Source: Bacillales bacterium (lineage in GTDB: Bacteria; Bacillota; Bacilli; Bacillales; DASSOY01). From it: 40,104 nucleotides of DNA. The DNA lies in contig DASSOY010000042.1 of the NCBI GenBank assembly GCA_035700025.1, positions 1 to 40,104 of the forward strand. The letters are read 5' to 3'. Position 1 is the first letter of the stretch; every line of letters begins with the position of its first letter. The position numbers and the translations under genes are program-made. The notes below the pieces were generated by a model. The model was given only the letters and a program-made list of their open reading frames with translations. It did not search any database and was not told the DNA's origin. Below are positions 1-8,430 of the stretch, piece after piece.

Positions 1-5
1 GCGAA

Positions 6-1184
6 TCATTGAATCGTCATCTGATAAAAATACAACCGATCCTTGTTTTTCACTGAAGAAGGCTGCTTGGCTTCTACTTTGCCTTGAAAAAGAATGCTTT
101 TCGACTTGATGTCTGTGACCGTTAGTCTGGCGGATGATGCCTCTACATTAAAAGGATACAGAGTATAAACCTTGCCATCTTTAATGCTTACCATGAGTCT
201 GCCGACAGAGTTCTTCTCGTTAGGAACTCGAATTTCCATCGCGTCTTGCCATTTTCTGCTTTTTAAATCAAAAGGAATAAGTTTGGTCCCTTGATCCTTT
301 ATGTCATTGAGGTATAGAAAACGGTCGTCAAATAACATATTCGGCAAGTGGTCCGCCTTTTCGGGCATGGGAACCTGATACTTTTCTTTCGTTGCCAGAT
401 CATACGCGATCAACGTATGGTCCACCTGCATTTTGTCTTCTGCTGTTGTTTTTCTATTAACCTTATCAAAAACGAGAATGTCATGGCGCTTTGTTGGACT
501 GCATTCTTCGACTAAAGAAATGTATGAATGGTCACCCCCACTGTTTTGCAGAGCGGAAATCACCGTTTCATCGGAAAGCAATTGCGGTCCGGATATGGAT
601 ACGGTATAAATATGAGCCACCGCGCCTTTTCCGGAATAGGTTACGGTAACAACTTTCAGCTGGCCGTTCACCCATTGCACATCTTCGACAATGATTGTGT
701 GATTGGCAGCTTGATTGGGAATCGGCAGTTCGAAGGAGCGCGAACGTCCTTGTTCTTTATCCAAAACGTCTATGAAAAATTTGTAACCGTGCTGAGCAGA
801 AGTTTTATTGATAGCGTTGACATAAATAAGATAGTGTTGATCCTCATAAAAGGAACGGAGAGCTTCACTTTTTCCGCGCATAAAGTCGCGATGTTCCTGA
901 ATAAACTCGCCAATCTTTGGAACATGTCCGCCGAACAAATGCATTAAAAACACTTCGTCCTCATAAGTGGTTCCCCTCGTTGTAATTTCCAATTCTCTTG
1001 ATATCAGTCGCTGACTGTAGGATCCCTCAATAACAATCGAATCTGCCAAACGGGCGTCGCCTTCTTGTTTTTGAATCACAAATTCCGGCAAATCCTTGGC
1101 TGAAACGGCCGAAGAAAGATAAAACGTCCCAATGGCTGACACGGTCATTGCCGTGATTACCGCAATTTTCCAATACTTTTTCAT
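6..1184 (-). CDS. Membrane-anchored hypothetical protein of the YtrA-type ABC operon
   Basis: Product is 392 aa. An N-terminal hydrophobic segment (about residues 7-28) with no lipobox Cys predicts a signal anchor or signal peptide, with the rest outside the membrane. The remainder has short alternating strand-like blocks (for example LIAYDL and RFLYLND), which suggests a beta-propeller-like fold; this is inference. It is the last gene of a four-gene minus-strand operon (GntR regulator, ABC ATPase, permease, this gene) and begins 10 nt after the permease stop, so it is probably co-transcribed. A GGGGGAT ribosome site precedes the ATG. I do not recognise a named family. A sensing or accessory role for the transporter is only suggested by context. 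Confidence 0.75.
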   Translation of the reverse strand: MKKYWKIAVITAMTVSAIGTFYLSSAVSAKDLPEFVIQKQEGDARLADSIVIEGSYSQRLISRELEITTRGTTYEDEVFLMHLFGGHVPKIGEFIQEHRDFMRGKSEALRSFYEDQHYLIYVNAINKTSAQHGYKFFIDVLDKEQGRSRSFELPIPNQAANHTIIVEDVQWVNGQLKVVTVTYSGKGAVAHIYTVSISGPQLLSDETVISALQNSGGDHSYISLVEECSPTKRHDILVFDKVNRKTTAEDKMQVDHTLIAYDLATKEKYQVPMPEKADHLPNMLFDDRFLYLNDIKDQGTKLIPFDLKSRKWQDAMEIRVPNEKNSVGRLMVSIKDGKVYTLYPFNVEASSARLTVTDIKSKSILFQGKVEAKQPSSVKNKDRLYFYQMTIQ

Positions 1185-1194
1185 CGTATCCCCC

Positions 1195-2028
1195 TTACAC
1201 CCTGATACTTTTGTTTAAAATTCTTCGGCTCAACCATACCGAGCCAAACCATACAACGAGTCCGCTGAAAATCATTAAAGCCAACAACTCAAGATCGTAA
1301 AAATAGTTTTCGATAACGAGCGATTGCAACAGCAAGGGCGCAGCAAAAACAAGAACGGAAAGAGCGCAGTAGCCCGCTGCGATAAATATGCCTTTCAGCC
1401 GGTAACTTCTTTCCAACAAAATCGCCGTGAAGACAACCGACACCGCTATGACTCCAGCCCCATAGTAGAGAAAAAACGAAAGGATTCCATTAGGGATGAA
1501 ACTCGAAGTGAAGTCTGTCCTGCTTATGATTTGTTCTACCGGCAACTCAATCAAGAGATCGTTCGGTATCATCCAGGACAACACTGCACTCTCCACCGGC
1601 AAAAGCATCAGTTGGAAAGAAACAAACCCGAAAGTTAATAATAAAATCGTTGTAAGTTTTGCAAGAAAGACATTGAGACGGTCGGTTGGAAGCATGAGCA
1701 AACGATAGATAAAGGTATTTTTCCCAAACCAGTCGCGATACCAAATCATGAATATGTAAAAAATGACGAAAGCCGCACAAAGAACTATTGGACCAAAAAA
1801 CCACAAACTTTGTCCCACTTCGATCATACTCATCGGGCTGGATTCCGCAAGAAACTGAGTCTTTGTCATTAACTCTTCATGTAAAGCATGGTTCACTTTG
1901 GCCATATACCGGTTGGATTTAACCATCACACCCGTGACTTGGACAACAAGAATGAGCGCAAGCAATGCGAAAAACAGATTCGCAATCCGATTAAACTCAA
2001 AATTTACGAGCTTCAAGTAGCGCTTCAT
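1195..2028 (-). CDS. ABC transporter permease, YtrC/D-like
   Basis: Product is 277 aa with about six hydrophobic segments and a large loop after the second one, typical of ABC-2 type export permeases. The ATG overlaps the ATPase stop (ATGA), and GGAGGTG lies 8 nt upstream inside the ATPase gene, so translation is coupled. It should form the membrane part of the transporter with the ATPase encoded at 2025-2714. Known relatives, such as B. subtilis YtrCD, act in the envelope stress response to wall-active antibiotics. The substrate cannot be read from the sequence. Assignment rests on membrane topology and operon context rather than on a motif. Confidence 0.8.
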   Translation of the reverse strand: MKRYLKLVNFEFNRIANLFFALLALILVVQVTGVMVKSNRYMAKVNHALHEELMTKTQFLAESSPMSMIEVGQSLWFFGPIVLCAAFVIFYIFMIWYRDWFGKNTFIYRLLMLPTDRLNVFLAKLTTILLLTFGFVSFQLMLLPVESAVLSWMIPNDLLIELPVEQIISRTDFTSSFIPNGILSFFLYYGAGVIAVSVVFTAILLERSYRLKGIFIAAGYCALSVLVFAAPLLLQSLVIENYFYDLELLALMIFSGLVVWFGSVWLSRRILNKSIRV

Positions 2029-2714
2029 CTTTGCAGCACCTCCCTCATGACGTCGACGACCGATTTTCCTTCCGCTTCGCGAATCTCTTCGGCATTGAAG
2101 GTTTTTAAAACCGATCCTTCATCCAACATGACGACCTGATCGATCAGATGTTCAATGTCATGGATTTCATGCGTCGTAATGATCACGCCGCGGTCCTCAA
2201 CCAAATGCGTCGTAAACACTTCAGCGATATGCTCACGGCTGAAAAGATCGATGCCCGAGAACGGTTCATCCATCAACAAGTACTCGACATCCAAGGCCAG
2301 ACCGAGCAGCATGTTCACTTTCGCCGTATTTCCTTTCGACAAGCTGGAAATCCGGTCTTCTTTTTTTAACTTGAAAAACTCGAGCAATTCGTGTGCCCGC
2401 TGATCATTCCAGCAATCATAAAAGTCATCCATGAATGCCATCGCTTCGGAAATGCGCATGCGCGGCAACATCGTAATCGCATCCGGGATGAACGTAATTT
2501 TTTCATAGCTGTGCTTGCTGATCTTTTCGCCGTCGATCAAAATTTCACCGCGGTTGATCGGCGTCAGCCCCATGATTGCGTTCAGGATCGTCGTTTTTCC
2601 GACCCCGTTAATGCCGACGATGCACGTAATTTCGCCTTTGTCGGCCGTAAATGAAACGCCGCGAAGCACTTTTTTGAAACCAAACTTTTTCTCAACGTCT
2701 TTCACTTCAATCAT
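2025..2714 (-). CDS. ABC transporter ATP-binding protein
   Basis: Product is 229 aa, the usual size of a single nucleotide-binding domain. Visible motifs in order: Walker A GINGVGKT near residue 34, a signature-like LSKGN near residue 125, Walker B YLLMDEP near residue 146, and the switch histidine in TTHE near residue 180. The signature is LSKGN rather than LSGGQ, as in the YtrB/YhcG type of ATPases found beside GntR regulators. The start has AAGGAGG 10 nt upstream and overlaps the regulator stop by 4 nt (ATGA). It powers the permease encoded next. Confidence 0.93.
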   Translation of the reverse strand: MIEVKDVEKKFGFKKVLRGVSFTADKGEITCIVGINGVGKTTILNAIMGLTPINRGEILIDGEKISKHSYEKITFIPDAITMLPRMRISEAMAFMDDFYDCWNDQRAHELLEFFKLKKEDRISSLSKGNTAKVNMLLGLALDVEYLLMDEPFSGIDLFSREHIAEVFTTHLVEDRGVIITTHEIHDIEHLIDQVVMLDEGSVLKTFNAEEIREAEGKSVVDVMREVLQR

Positions 2715-3103
2715 GCGCCGCCCGCCTCCTTTTTCACCGAATCTTGTTCATATTTTTCTTTGACTAGCCCCAGAACGTCCTCAACTGGAACATCGATCGA
2801 CTGAATCGAGCGAACAAAATCGTCCACCGCCCGTAAAATCAGTTCATTCCGGACCGCCTGAAGGATCTCTTCATCTTTCGTGATCTTGCTTGGGGAATTC
2901 CTTTCAGTATAAATCAAGCCTTCGTCCTCCATCTTCTTATAAGCCCGTTGGACCGTATTCGGGTTTATTTTTAATTGGGCGGCCAACTCCCGCCTCGACG
3001 GGATCTCTTGCCCCGGCTCCAGCATCCGAGCCGCGATTTGTTCTTTGAAATGCTGAACCACTTGAACATAAATCGGATCCCGGTTATTCATTTGCATACT
3101 CAT
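2711..3103 (-). CDS. GntR family transcriptional regulator, YtrA subfamily
   Basis: Product is about 130 aa. The N-terminal winged helix-turn-helix shows the GntR pattern: PIYVQ near residue 11, IPSRRELA near residue 34 and NPNTVQRAYKKME near residue 47. The short C-terminal tail is typical of the YtrA subfamily. I chose the ATG at 3101-3103 because AAAGGAG lies 12 nt upstream. A TTG at 3128-3130 would add nine residues but has no ribosome site. An ATG in another frame at 3105-3107 sits at better spacing and opens only a 7-codon frame. The gene lies directly downstream of a promoter and repeats built on GTGTAT/ATACAC, so autorepression is expected, with release by envelope stress in known relatives. 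Confidence 0.9.
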   Translation of the reverse strand: MSMQMNNRDPIYVQVVQHFKEQIAARMLEPGQEIPSRRELAAQLKINPNTVQRAYKKMEDEGLIYTERNSPSKITKDEEILQAVRNELILRAVDDFVRSIQSIDVPVEDVLGLVKEKYEQDSVKKEAGGA

Positions 3104-3137
3104 ACATGGAGACAACTCCTTTCGAGTCAAGGGAACG

Positions 3138-3159
3138 GTGTATTAATCAACTAATACAC
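3138..3159. promoter_or_regulatory. GntR operator 2, in the 5' leader
   Basis: Perfect inverted repeat GTGTATTA-N6-TAATACAC about 45 nt downstream of operator 1, between the transcription start and the gntR start codon. A third half site (GTGTATTA) lies between them at 3176-3183. The arrangement suggests cooperative binding or a roadblock. Confidence 0.6.
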
Positions 3160-3204
3160 TAATTGCAAAAAAATAGTGTATTAACTGCTTCACACACCTT
3201 TAAT

Positions 3205-3226
3205 GTGTATTATACGGTTGATACAC
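3205..3226. promoter_or_regulatory. GntR operator 1, overlapping the -10 box
   Basis: Inverted repeat GTGTAT-N10-ATACAC. With one more base on the left arm it reads AGTGTA-N12-TACAC on the minus strand, close to the AGTGTA-N13-TACACT sites that I recall for B. subtilis YtrA. Confidence 0.65.
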
Positions 3227-3238
3227 TTGCATTGTCAA
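3209..3238 (-). promoter_or_regulatory. SigA promoter of the GntR-ABC operon
   Basis: TTGACA at 3233-3238 and TATAAT at 3209-3214 are separated by 18 nt on the minus strand, a full consensus match in both boxes. The palindrome at 3205-3226 covers the -10 box and most of the spacer, so bound repressor would block RNA polymerase. Confidence 0.8.
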
Positions 3239-3383
3239 TAAAATTTTTTTGTCGCCCCAAAATCCACTCACCAGCGCTTCGGAGTGAACGGAAATTTTTA
3301 TAAATAAGATTTACAATCTTCTACGATATATTCACCAGTGTCTTTAAAAAGTTGGCGTAACATCCATTAGGTTATAAAAATTA

Positions 3384-3410
3384 TTGACTTGGAAGGAGAT
3401 ATGGTAAGAT
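3384..3410 (+). promoter_or_regulatory. Possible promoter of the aspartic protease gene
   Basis: TTGACT at 3384-3389 is followed 15 nt later by TAAGAT at 3405-3410, about 40 nt before the start codon. The -35 is good; the short spacer makes this tentative. Apart from this, 3240-3380 shows nothing I can name. Confidence 0.35.
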
Positions 3411-3448
3411 TTAAACGAAGGCAGACAACGAATGTGGGAGTCTAACAA

Positions 3449-4243
3449 ATGAATGAAATTCCTTTGATCGTGGAAATCGATGAGAATGAAAAAGACGAGG
3501 CACAAATTTTTGTAGACGGCACCATTGACGGACAAGCTTATCGTTTCCTTTTGGATTCGGGTGCCGCAAGGACTACAGTTATCGCTGACGATCAATTATT
3601 GACGTACACTGCTATCGGAAAAGATGACACTACGGGTGCCTTTTCCAAAAACAAGGATGAGCTAATCCAAGTGAAAGAAGTCTCACTAGGTCCCATTTCA
3701 AAAAAAGACCTTGTGCTGGCTCGGACGACCGAAAACGTTCAACACAAGACGAACCTGCTCGGCATGGATTTTCTAAAAGACCATCGCTTACATTTTTACT
3801 TCGATCAAAATCGGATTGAGGTCGATGCGGATAATCAACCCAAAGAGACACTACCGTTAACACTTGGCAGTCGCTTCCACCCGTATGTCGATGTTGATTT
3901 CGGGAAAACAAGAGCGAAGGCTGTTTGGGACACTGGAGCCAGTATTACGGTTGTCGACATGAATTTAATCAAAAGCCACCCTCACTGTTTTCAAGAAATC
4001 GGTTCATCCACTGGCACCGATTCAACAGGCACTTCAATGGAAACTCCCATGTTTATCATGGATACTACTATGATTGGCAACAAGGAATTCCCACCCCATA
4101 AGGTTGCCGGCTTTGATTTGTCCCATATTAATGCCTCAACTGAAATTCCGATGCATATGATATTGGGATACAGCACCATAAGGAAAGCCAACTGGTATTT
4201 TGATGTCCCCGCAAGGAAGTGGGCTGTTTTAAAAAGGTTGTAG
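3449..4243 (+). CDS. Tandem retropepsin-like aspartic protease
   Basis: Product is 264 aa. It contains two aspartic protease half-sites in one chain: FLLDSGAARTTV with Asp36, and AVWDTGASITVV with Asp161. Each is followed by the hydrophobic-hydrophobic-Gly element that supports the active-site loop (NLLGMDFL at 102-109 and MILGYSTI at 237-244). Retropepsins are normally homodimers of one such unit, so this chain could fold as an internal pseudo-dimer like pepsin. There is no signal peptide, so it is probably cytoplasmic. GGGAG lies 8 nt before the ATG. It is a single gene between divergent or convergent neighbours. The substrate is unknown. The family call (Asp_protease_2 / gag-asp type) is by motif recognition. 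Confidence 0.85.
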   Translation: MNEIPLIVEIDENEKDEAQIFVDGTIDGQAYRFLLDSGAARTTVIADDQLLTYTAIGKDDTTGAFSKNKDELIQVKEVSLGPISKKDLVLARTTENVQHKTNLLGMDFLKDHRLHFYFDQNRIEVDADNQPKETLPLTLGSRFHPYVDVDFGKTRAKAVWDTGASITVVDMNLIKSHPHCFQEIGSSTGTDSTGTSMETPMFIMDTTMIGNKEFPPHKVAGFDLSHINASTEIPMHMILGYSTIRKANWYFDVPARKWAVLKRL

Positions 4244-4482
4244 AGCATTGCCGCCATGGGAAAAATCAAGTGAAATAGGCGATACCAGCAAGATAAAGAT
4301 TGAGCTTACTTTCTTCATTTTTTTACCTCACCCATCATAATTATTGATGTAAAATCTTTCAATTTCACCGGTGTGTTTTCCTGCTTTTTTTATAAAAAAT
4401 AACTCCCTAGTCCATAACACTTCAGACAGGATGGCTGTCGATCGCATTTGCTTTTTACTTCGGCGTTGTGATGTCGATCGAT

Positions 4483-4526
4483 AAAAAAGTAATCCTATTG
4501 CGGTATTTATTTACCACAATAGGATT
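4483..4526 (-). terminator. Rho-independent terminator of glmS
   Basis: The stem AATCCTATTG / CAATAGGATT (4491-4500 and 4517-4526) extends inward through one mismatch to GGTA/TACC. On the minus strand it is followed by a run of six T at 4483-4488. It lies 25 nt after the glmS stop. The rest of 4244-4551 shows no gene. Confidence 0.85.
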
Positions 4527-4551
4527 CTTAACAACAAACCTTTATAACTCC

Positions 4552-6354
4552 CTACTCCACAGTAACGCTCTTCGCCAAGTTTCTTGGCTTATCGACGTCA
4601 CAGTCGCGGTGGAGTGCAGCATAATAAGCGATCAGCTGCAGCGGGACAACCGAAACAAGCGGTGTCAAGTATTCATGGACGTGCGGAAGAACGATGCTGT
4701 CGCCTTCCTCTTCGAGATCGGAAAGGCTGATGACGCAAGGGTTGGCGCCGCGGGCGTGCACTTCTTTCACGTTGCCGCGAATGCTGCCGTTTACTTGCGG
4801 CTGCGTCGCGAGCGCGACGACCGGCGTGCCTTCTTCAATGAGCGCGATTGTACCGTGCTTCAGTTCGCCGCCGGCGAAGCCTTCGGCTTGAATGTAGGAA
4901 ATCTCCTTCAGCTTCAAGGCGCCTTCAAGACAGACGTAGTAGTCGATGGCACGGCCGATGAAGAAGCAGTTGCGCGTCGTCGCCATGAAGTCGCGAGCGA
5001 CTTGCTCCATTTCTTCTTTCTGGTCGATGAGCGCTTCCATCGCGTTGGCGACGATGCTTAGCTCCTTGATTGGATCGAAAGAGAGCTGCAAGCCTTTCGC
5101 AAGGGCGGTATCGACCGCCAAAATGGCCAACACGGCGATTTGCGCGGTATAGGCTTTCGTTGAGGCGACGGCGATTTCCGGACCGGCGTGCAAAAGCAAT
5201 GTGTGGTCCGCTTCACGGGACAATGTTGAGCCGGCTACGTTTGTGATCGTCAAGGCTTTGTAGCCGCGTTGTTTCACTTGCACGAGGACGGAACGGCTGT
5301 CGGCCGTTTCGCCGCTTTGCGAGATGAAAACGAACAGCGGTTTCTCCGACAGAAGCGGCATGTTGTAAGAGAATTCGCTCGCGATGTGGGCCTCCACCGG
5401 AATGCCTGCCGTCTTTTCGATGAGCTGCTTGCCAATCAGACCGGCATGGTAGCTCGTGCCGCAGGCGATAATGTAAATCCGGTCGGTATCCCGCATCGCA
5501 TCACGAACGTCTTGCGGAAGCTTCAAGCGGCCGTTCTCGTCTTGGTATTCGGAAATGAGACGGCGAATAACCGCTGGTTGCTCGTCGATTTCCTTCAACA
5601 TGTAATGCGGATACGTGCCTTTTTCAATGTCGCCGGCATCCAATTCTGCCGTAAACGGCTCACGTTCGACTTTATCGCCGTTGAGTTTCTTGATCTCAAT
5701 GCCGCCGCGCGTGACGTGAACAGACTCTTGATCCATCAGCTCAACGAACCGATCCGTCACTTGAAGCATCGCCATCGCGTCGCTTGCCACGACATTTTCG
5801 CCGTCGCCAACGCCGACAAGCAATGGGCTTTTATTTTTTCCAACGAAAATCGATTCGTTGTCTTCGCGGTCCAACAAAGCCAAAGCATAGGAGCCTTCAA
5901 GCAACGACAGCGTTTTCCGAAAAGCTTGGTCGGTGCTCATGCCGTCGTTCGAAAACTTCTCGATGAGCTGCACGATCACTTCCGTATCCGTTTCACTCTC
6001 AAGCTCGACATGGGCTAAATATTCCCGTTTCAGGCGCACATAGTTTTCGATTACGCCGTTGTGAACGAGTGTAAATCGCTTGGTCGTACTTTGATGAGGG
6101 TGGGCGTTTTCTTTGCTTGGCGCACCGTGTGTCGCCCACCGCGTATGGCCGATGCCCATGCTCGCGGCAGCTCGGTCGTCGACAATTGCCCTTACCGCCG
6201 CGATCCTCCCTTTCTCTTTGAACACGTGTGTAGCTTCATTTCCGACCACAGCGATCCCAGCCGAGTCATACCCTCGATATTCGAGCTTCTCCAATCCGCG
6301 CAACAAAATTTCTTTCGCATCTTTCGTTCCGATATAACCTACGATTCCGCACAT
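4552..6354 (-). CDS. glmS: Glutamine-fructose-6-phosphate aminotransferase (isomerizing)
   Basis: Product is 600 aa, the normal length. It makes glucosamine-6-phosphate from fructose-6-phosphate and glutamine, the first step to UDP-GlcNAc for peptidoglycan and wall polymers. The N-terminus MCGIVGYIG gives the catalytic Cys2 of the class II glutaminase domain, followed by the LEYRGYDS and [11 protein letters not shown] motifs. Two SIS sugar-isomerase domains follow ([10 protein letters not shown] and SQSGETADS in the first, [14 protein letters not shown] in the second), and the C-terminus is LAKSVTVE. The frame is open 26 codons further upstream, but the Cys2 requirement and the GGGAGGAG site 8 nt before this ATG fix the start. 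The leader carries a glmS ribozyme, so expression is set by glucosamine-6-phosphate. Confidence 0.98.
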   Translation of the reverse strand: MCGIVGYIGTKDAKEILLRGLEKLEYRGYDSAGIAVVGNEATHVFKEKGRIAAVRAIVDDRAAASMGIGHTRWATHGAPSKENAHPHQSTTKRFTLVHNGVIENYVRLKREYLAHVELESETDTEVIVQLIEKFSNDGMSTDQAFRKTLSLLEGSYALALLDREDNESIFVGKNKSPLLVGVGDGENVVASDAMAMLQVTDRFVELMDQESVHVTRGGIEIKKLNGDKVEREPFTAELDAGDIEKGTYPHYMLKEIDEQPAVIRRLISEYQDENGRLKLPQDVRDAMRDTDRIYIIACGTSYHAGLIGKQLIEKTAGIPVEAHIASEFSYNMPLLSEKPLFVFISQSGETADSRSVLVQVKQRGYKALTITNVAGSTLSREADHTLLLHAGPEIAVASTKAYTAQIAVLAILAVDTALAKGLQLSFDPIKELSIVANAMEALIDQKEEMEQVARDFMATTRNCFFIGRAIDYYVCLEGALKLKEISYIQAEGFAGGELKHGTIALIEEGTPVVALATQPQVNGSIRGNVKEVHARGANPCVISLSDLEEEGDSIVLPHVHEYLTPLVSVVPLQLIAYYAALHRDCDVDKPRNLAKSVTVE

Positions 6355-6428
6355 AGGACTTTCTCCTCCCAATACAGGACGAGGAAACCCGGGGCTGCCT
6401 CGCCCCGCTTGTATGTTTGATGTCATGA

Positions 6429-6582
6429 ACACCTTTGCTTTTGTGCAGGAAGTCGCCTTCCCGATTTCGGCAAAGGTTTCCGGTTGTCATGGGCAACCGA
6501 GGGGCATCCGCCGACGTTCGATGAACCCCTTCCTCGTCAACTGCTTCCTTTTTTTCGTCCGCGGAAACAGTCCAGGCGCTTT
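6429..6582 (-). ncRNA. glmS ribozyme/riboswitch
   Basis: The leader of glmS contains the conserved glmS ribozyme core. The cleavage-site sequence A|GCGCC puts the cut between 6580 and 6579. Then come GGACTG, the pairing strand CAGTTGACGAGGA, the ATCGAACGTCGGCGGATGCCCC core, a P3 hairpin (CGGTTG...CAACCG), and P4/P4.1 (CCTTTGC...GCAAAGG and GGAAG...CTTCC). Glucosamine-6-phosphate acts as cofactor for self-cleavage, after which the mRNA is degraded, giving feedback on GlmS. Borders are approximate. A separate GC hairpin (CGGGGC...GCCCCG, 6390-6407) sits between the ribozyme and the ribosome site. Confidence 0.93.
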
Positions 6583-6639
6583 AAGGTATAAAAAAAAGAC
6601 TACAATCCTCCTATTCCATTCCTGAGTGAAATCAAAACC

Positions 6640-6669
6640 ACTATACACTACAATTTTACGAAACGTCAA
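6640..6669 (-). promoter_or_regulatory. SigA promoter of glmS
   Basis: TTGACG at 6664-6669 and TATAGT at 6640-6645 with an 18-nt spacer on the minus strand. Transcription would begin near 6633, about 50 nt before the ribozyme cleavage site, so glmS has its own promoter apart from the glmM operon. Confidence 0.6.
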
Positions 6670-6776
6670 TAATAAGCAGTTTCTTATAAAAAAGATTTGA
6701 TTCGCCGTTTGCCGGCTTTCTCATTCGACAGCTTTGTTCTCGTGATAAAAAAATATGCAAAGCCGAAGGGAAGCGT

Positions 6777-6802
6777 GCAGGATCTCGTCAAAAAGATCCT
6801 GC
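6777..6802 (-). terminator. Hairpin after glmM, possible weak terminator
   Basis: Nine-base-pair perfect stem GCAGGATCT / AGATCCTGC with an 8-nt loop, 20 nt after the glmM stop. No T run follows directly; a run of seven T lies about 20 nt further on, so termination may be partial. Confidence 0.4.
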
Positions 6803-6822
6803 TCTTCACCTTACAGCCTTGC

Positions 6823-8172
6823 TTAAACCGTTCCCAACTGTTCCTCAATCACCTTCGCCACACGATCGACATACGTCTGGCAAAGCTCTTGCGTCTCTGC
6901 CTCCGCCATTACGCGGACAAGCGGTTCAGTGCCTGAAGGGCGTACGAGAATGCGGCCCTCGCCATTCATCTCCTGCTCGACTTCATCGATCGCTTCCTGT
7001 ACGACGGCGTTCGTAACGACCGCCGTTTTGTCGATCACTTTCACATTAGAAAGGCATTGCGGATACTTCTCCATCTCCGCCGCCAACTCAGAAAGCGGCT
7101 TCTCCGTTGCTTTCATGATGTTGACAAGCTGCAATGCACACAGCATGCCGTCGCCGGTTGTCGTATGCTCCAAGAAAATGATGTGCCCGGACTGTTCGCC
7201 GCCGAGGACAAAATGATTCTTGCGCATCTCTTCCATCACGTAACGGTCGCCCACCGGCGTTTGCACGTATTGAATCCCTTCGGATTCGAGCGCTTTGTAA
7301 AAACCGAGATTGCTCATCACTGTCGTTACGACGGTGTCGTATTTCAAGCGCCCCTGCTGTTTCAAATATTTCGCGCAAATGAACATGATTTGGTCGCCGT
7401 CGACGATGTTGCCTTTTTCGTCGACAGCAATCAAGCGATCACCGTCGCCGTCAAAGGCAAGTCCGACGTCCGCTTGCTTTTCAATGACGAAATCCACGAG
7501 CGCTTCCGGTTTCGTTGAACCGACGCCGTCATTGATGTTGAGCCCGTTCGGCGTTGCGCCCATTGTCGATAAATCCGCCTCTAAATCGGCGAAAACGTAA
7601 GGACCATGCGAAGAGGTCGCACCGTGCGCGCAATCCAACGCGACATGCAGGCCGGAAAAGTCGTCCACGTCAATCGTTTGTTTGAGAAACTGCATATATT
7701 TCTGCGCGCCTTCGAAATAATCACTCACATTGCCGAGGTCATGGCCGATCGGCCGCGGCAAATCGTCCACATCTTTCGTCAACAACGCTTCCATTTCTTC
7801 CTGCTGTTCATCAGTCAGTTTAAACCCGTCGCTTCCGAAAAATTTAATCCCGTTGTCTTCGACTGGGTTATGAGAAGCGGAAATCATGACGCCCGCCTGG
7901 GCATCCAATGCTCTAGTCAAGTAAGCCACGCCGGGAGTGGAAATGACGCCTAAGCGCATCACCTCAGCACCAATCGAGAGCAAGCCGGCGACAAGCGCGG
8001 ATTCGAGCATGTGTCCGGAGATTCTCGTATCCCTTCCAACGAGCACCTTCGGTTTTTCCGTTTCCCGCGTCAAGCAGTAACCGCCAACTCTCCCGAGCTT
8101 AAACGCCAATTCCGGCGTAAGCTCTGTATTGGCAATCCCCCTTACGCCGTCCGTACCGAAATACTTCTTCAT
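6823..8172 (-). CDS. glmM: Phosphoglucosamine mutase
   Basis: Product is 449 aa, full length for the family. It converts glucosamine-6-phosphate to glucosamine-1-phosphate, the step after GlmS. Motifs: N-terminal [10 protein letters not shown], the phosphoserine loop ISASHNP with catalytic Ser100, the metal-binding loop FDGDGDR near residue 242, the sugar-binding GEQSGH, and the phosphate-binding RPSGTEP near the C-terminus. AGGGAG precedes the ATG. It follows cdaA and cdaR on the same strand as in other Bacilli, where GlmM binds and inhibits CdaA. Here, however, 258 nt separate it from cdaR. Confidence 0.97.
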   Translation of the reverse strand: MKKYFGTDGVRGIANTELTPELAFKLGRVGGYCLTRETEKPKVLVGRDTRISGHMLESALVAGLLSIGAEVMRLGVISTPGVAYLTRALDAQAGVMISASHNPVEDNGIKFFGSDGFKLTDEQQEEMEALLTKDVDDLPRPIGHDLGNVSDYFEGAQKYMQFLKQTIDVDDFSGLHVALDCAHGATSSHGPYVFADLEADLSTMGATPNGLNINDGVGSTKPEALVDFVIEKQADVGLAFDGDGDRLIAVDEKGNIVDGDQIMFICAKYLKQQGRLKYDTVVTTVMSNLGFYKALESEGIQYVQTPVGDRYVMEEMRKNHFVLGGEQSGHIIFLEHTTTGDGMLCALQLVNIMKATEKPLSELAAEMEKYPQCLSNVKVIDKTAVVTNAVVQEAIDEVEQEMNGEGRILVRPSGTEPLVRVMAEAETQELCQTYVDRVAKVIEEQLGTV

Positions 8173-8211
8173 TCAACTATCGCTCCCTTGAACTTTCGCA
8201 AATAACCGATC

Positions 8212-8400
8212 TTACAATTTCATTGTATTCAATCCGCATAAAATGGAACGCAGACGGTACCCCTTAATCGCTGCCTCTCTGCCGTGATGCTGGATACAGG
8301 ACATTAATACGAGTCTTGAAATAACGTCAAACGGCTCCTCGGGCTGACACAAATCCGTTCTAATCGGAAACCAAAGACAGTTTAAAGCATATTTACGCAT
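8212..8400 (-). CDS. Possible small protein between cdaR and glmM
   Basis: A 62-codon frame fills most of the 258-nt space between cdaR and glmM, where relatives have almost no gap. The product has four cysteines (in LNCLWF, DLCQP, MSCIQ and ILCGL) and no clear membrane span or domain. No convincing ribosome site precedes the ATG, and third-position base use is not clearly coding. It may instead be untranslated leader sequence with a glmM promoter. I do not recognise it. Confidence 0.28.
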   Translation of the reverse strand: MRKYALNCLWFPIRTDLCQPEEPFDVISRLVLMSCIQHHGREAAIKGYRLRSILCGLNTMKL

Positions 8401-8430
8401 GATTCAACTTTAAGGATGCCATCCATACGT

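Noticed and set aside
6355..6432. N-terminal extension of GlmS
   Set aside because: GlmS needs Cys right after the initiator Met; the extension lies in the ribozyme leader.
4468..8205. Long plus-strand frames opposite glmS and glmM
   Set aside because: They are antisense shadows of clearly conserved genes, Arg-rich and without ribosome sites.
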